A stretch of 13,676 nucleotides of DNA from CAVTWS01 sp963738445 (GTDB lineage: Bacteria; Actinomycetota; Acidimicrobiia; Acidimicrobiales; SHLQ01): the NCBI GenBank assembly GCA_963738445.1, contig CAVTWS010000002.1, forward strand, positions 1 to 13,676. Reading direction: 5' to 3'. Every line of letters starts with the position of its first letter. The stretch's first letter is position 1. Below the pieces are notes generated by a model. It searched no databases and had not been told where the DNA came from. It saw only the letters and a list, made by a program, of their open reading frames with translations. The position numbers and the translations under genes were made by a program. Positions 12,163 to 13,676 of the stretch are shown here, piece after piece.

Positions 12163-13676
12163 ATGGGAGCAGAGGAACCGGACTCGATCGTGGGAGACCC
12201 TCGCCCCGATCCACCGCTCGATTGGGTCAACCGTTCCGCTGTCCCGCCGCACACGACTCCGGTCGCCTGGCCGCCCCCTCCCCCTCCCCCTCCCCCGACT
12301 CGACCGGCCGCGTCGACATCAAGCTGGCCGTCACCACCGGTCAGCACGACCGGACCGTCGACCCCGGTCGCCCCGGCGACTTGGGGCTCGGCTCCTGCGG
12401 CGCCGGCTGCGCCGGCTGCGAGTTGGGCCACAGCCACGCCCGCGCCGCCCTCGACGGCCTGGCCCGCAGCACCGCCTGCTCTGCCCGCCGCCTGGCCCAC
12501 AGCACCGCCCGTCACGACCGCGCCGCCCATGACTGCCTGGCCTCAGGCCGCGCCCCCACGACTGCGTGGCCTCAGGCTGCGCCGCCGACACGTTGGCCCG
12601 CGGCGTCGCCGCCGGCGCCTCCGTCCGGGCCATCGCTACCGCCGGCTCCCGCCGGCCCGGGTCGAGGGTCGAGGGTCGGTCTGGTCGTCGGCGTGGCCAC
12701 CGTGGTCATCGCCGCGCTCCTGGGTGGCCTGCTCTATGCCGCACGATCCGGCGGTGACGATTCGGCGATCGACCGCATCGACGACGCGCTCGGGTCCAGC
12801 GACCGCGACACGGACGACGACGAAGGCGCCGGGCCCGGGAGGATCGCGAAACCAGCGACAGCGGCAGCGACACCGAGACCGACGTCGAGCCGGACAGCAG
12901 CGAGCCGCTGCCGATCGACGACGCTGTTCTCGTCGGCACCCTCGACAACGGCCTCACCTACTACATCCGGCACAACGAGCGGCCCGGCGACCGTGTTCAA
13001 CTGCGCCTCGCCGTCGACGCCGGTTCCGCCCTCGAGGACCCGGATCAACTCGGCGTCGCCCACTTCCTCGAGCACATGCTGTTCAACGGCACCGAGGCCT
13101 ACCCCGAGAACGAGCTCATCAGCACCCTGGAGAGCTTCGGCAGCCAGTTCGGGGCCGACGTCAACGCCTACACGTCGTACGACGAGACCGTCTATCAACT
13201 CGGCATAACCGACAACGACGACGACCTCGTCGCCACCGCCGTCGACGTGCTGGCCCAATGGGCCGGCCACGCCACCATCGACCCGGCCCAGGTCGAGGCC
13301 GAGCGAGGCGTGGTCATCGAGGAATGGCGCCTCCGCGATCTCGGCCTCGACAGCCGTCTGCTCCAGACCTACGAGGACATGCTGCTCGGCGCCTCGCCAT
13401 ACGGCGACCGGGAACCGATCGGCGTCATCGAGCAGCTCGAAACCATGGACGCCGAACGCGTCCGCCGCTACTACGAACGCTGGTATCGGCCCGACCTGAT
13501 GGCCGTGGTCGTCGTCGGCGACGTCGAGGTGGACGTCGTGGAGGATCTGATCGAGGCCGCCTTCGGTGGCCTGGCCAACCCGGCGAAAACCAGAAACCGA
13601 CCGGAGCCCGCGGGTCGACCCCGAGGCAGTCGAACGGTACGTCGTCAGCACCGACCCCGAACAGACCGACGGCGTC
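12163..13676 (+). CDS. membrane-anchored M16 family metallopeptidase, N-terminal part, frameshifted as given (runs off right edge)
   Basis: It starts at ATG 12163 with a Pro/Ala/Trp-rich segment containing repeated A-W-P-x-A-x-P units, followed by one transmembrane helix (V-G-L-V-V-G-V-A-T-V-V-I-A-A-L-L-G-G-L-L) near 12680-12740 and an acidic linker. The M16 fold begins at G-T-L-D-N-G-L-T-Y-Y-I (12935). The inverted zinc motif H-F-L-E-H is at 13061-13075, and the distant glutamate partner lies in A-E-R-G-V-V-I-E-E (13298-13324), 80-87 residues on, as in pitrilysin/processing peptidases. Three frame changes occur: C5 at 12553-12557 and GGG at 12837-12839 (each like a lost base), and 13604-13613 (like a gained base), after which the frame reads V-D-P-E-A-V-E-R-Y-V-V-S-T. 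The topology puts the peptidase outside the cell. The second M16 half is beyond the window. Confidence 0.85.
   Translation, partial: MGAEEPDSIVGDPRPDPPLDWVNRSAVPPHTTPVAWPPPPPPPPPTRPAASTSSWPSPPVSTTGPSTPVAPATWGSAPAAPAAPAASWATATPAPPSTAWPAAPPALPAAWPTAPPVTTAPPMTAWPQAAPPRLRGLRLRRRHVGPRRRRRRLRPGHRYRRLPPARVEGRGSVWSSAWPPWSSPRSWVACSMPHDPAVTIRRSTASTTRSGPATATRTTTKAPGPGGSRNQRQRQRHRDRRRAGQQRAAADRRRCSRRHPRQRPHLLHPAQRAARRPCSTAPRRRRRFRPRGPGSTRRRPLPRAHAVQRHRGLPRERAHQHPGELRQPVRGRRQRLHVVRRDRLSTRHNRQRRRPRRHRRRRAGPMGRPRHHRPGPGRGRARRGHRGMAPPRSRPRQPSAPDLRGHAARRLAIRRPGTDRRHRAARNHGRRTRPPLLRTLVSARPDGRGRRRRRRGGRRGGSDRGRLRWPGQPGENQKPTGARGSTPRQSNGTSSAPTPNRPTA
12274..12296. repeat. C5-T-C5-T-C5-T-C5 tract (G-quadruplex motif on the minus strand)
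   Basis: Four runs of exactly five C separated by single T on the plus strand; the minus strand is G5-A-G5-A-G5-A-G5. In the M16 gene it encodes a run of prolines about 110 nt after the start codon. Confidence 0.95.

Noticed and set aside
12734..13651. 305-codon minus-strand open frame
   Set aside because: Antisense to the M16 peptidase domain, whose plus-strand frame carries the H-F-L-E-H motif.

Overview
The window looks like chromosomal DNA of a high-GC actinobacterium, possibly of the Acidimicrobiia/Ilumatobacter type. The basis is the strong G/C third-position bias, the short-chain dehydrogenase (SDR)/P450/SnoaL catabolic style, a DUF222-HNH (13E12-type) gene under an actinobacterial LexA box, and promoters that appear to give leaderless messages. 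The lineage is inferred, not shown.

Layout. (1) 1-5186: a plus-strand catabolic run. It holds the end of an SDR, then a tight five-gene operon: SDR of the multifunctional-enzyme type, nitroreductase, SnoaL-like protein, cytochrome P450, and a fusion of a hydroxyisobutyrate-dehydrogenase-like enzyme with a second SnoaL-like domain. Gaps between the five genes are 3-19 nt. Together they look like an oxidative pathway for a hydrophobic or cyclic substrate, which I cannot name. (2) 5187-7006: a tRNA-anchored integration zone. A tRNA-Val(CAC) gene lies on the minus strand at 6933-7006. Two displaced copies of its 3' end lie at 5431-5475 and 6241-6275 in the same orientation. The catalytic-tyrosine end of a phage-type integrase and an intrinsic terminator sit just left of the outermost copy. 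The two short intervals between copies each carry a small toxin-antitoxin-like module: DUF4160-DUF2442, and a 60-aa protein with a decayed partner. I read this as successive insertions at one tRNA; the P450 operon may be cargo of the oldest one. (3) 7058-9751: minus-strand DUF4332 protein and a molybdopterin oxidoreductase with one frameshift. (4) 9752-13676: a DUF222-HNH endonuclease gene behind a perfect SOS box, a J-domain membrane protein (minus), and a membrane-anchored M16 peptidase running off the right edge.

In part (4) every gene is broken by single-base frameshifts, mostly apparent 1-nt losses, although motifs and codon use on both sides of each break are intact. Region (1) has none. 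This suggests a stretch of poor consensus sequence as much as biological decay, so gene models right of about 8.5 kb should be treated as provisional.
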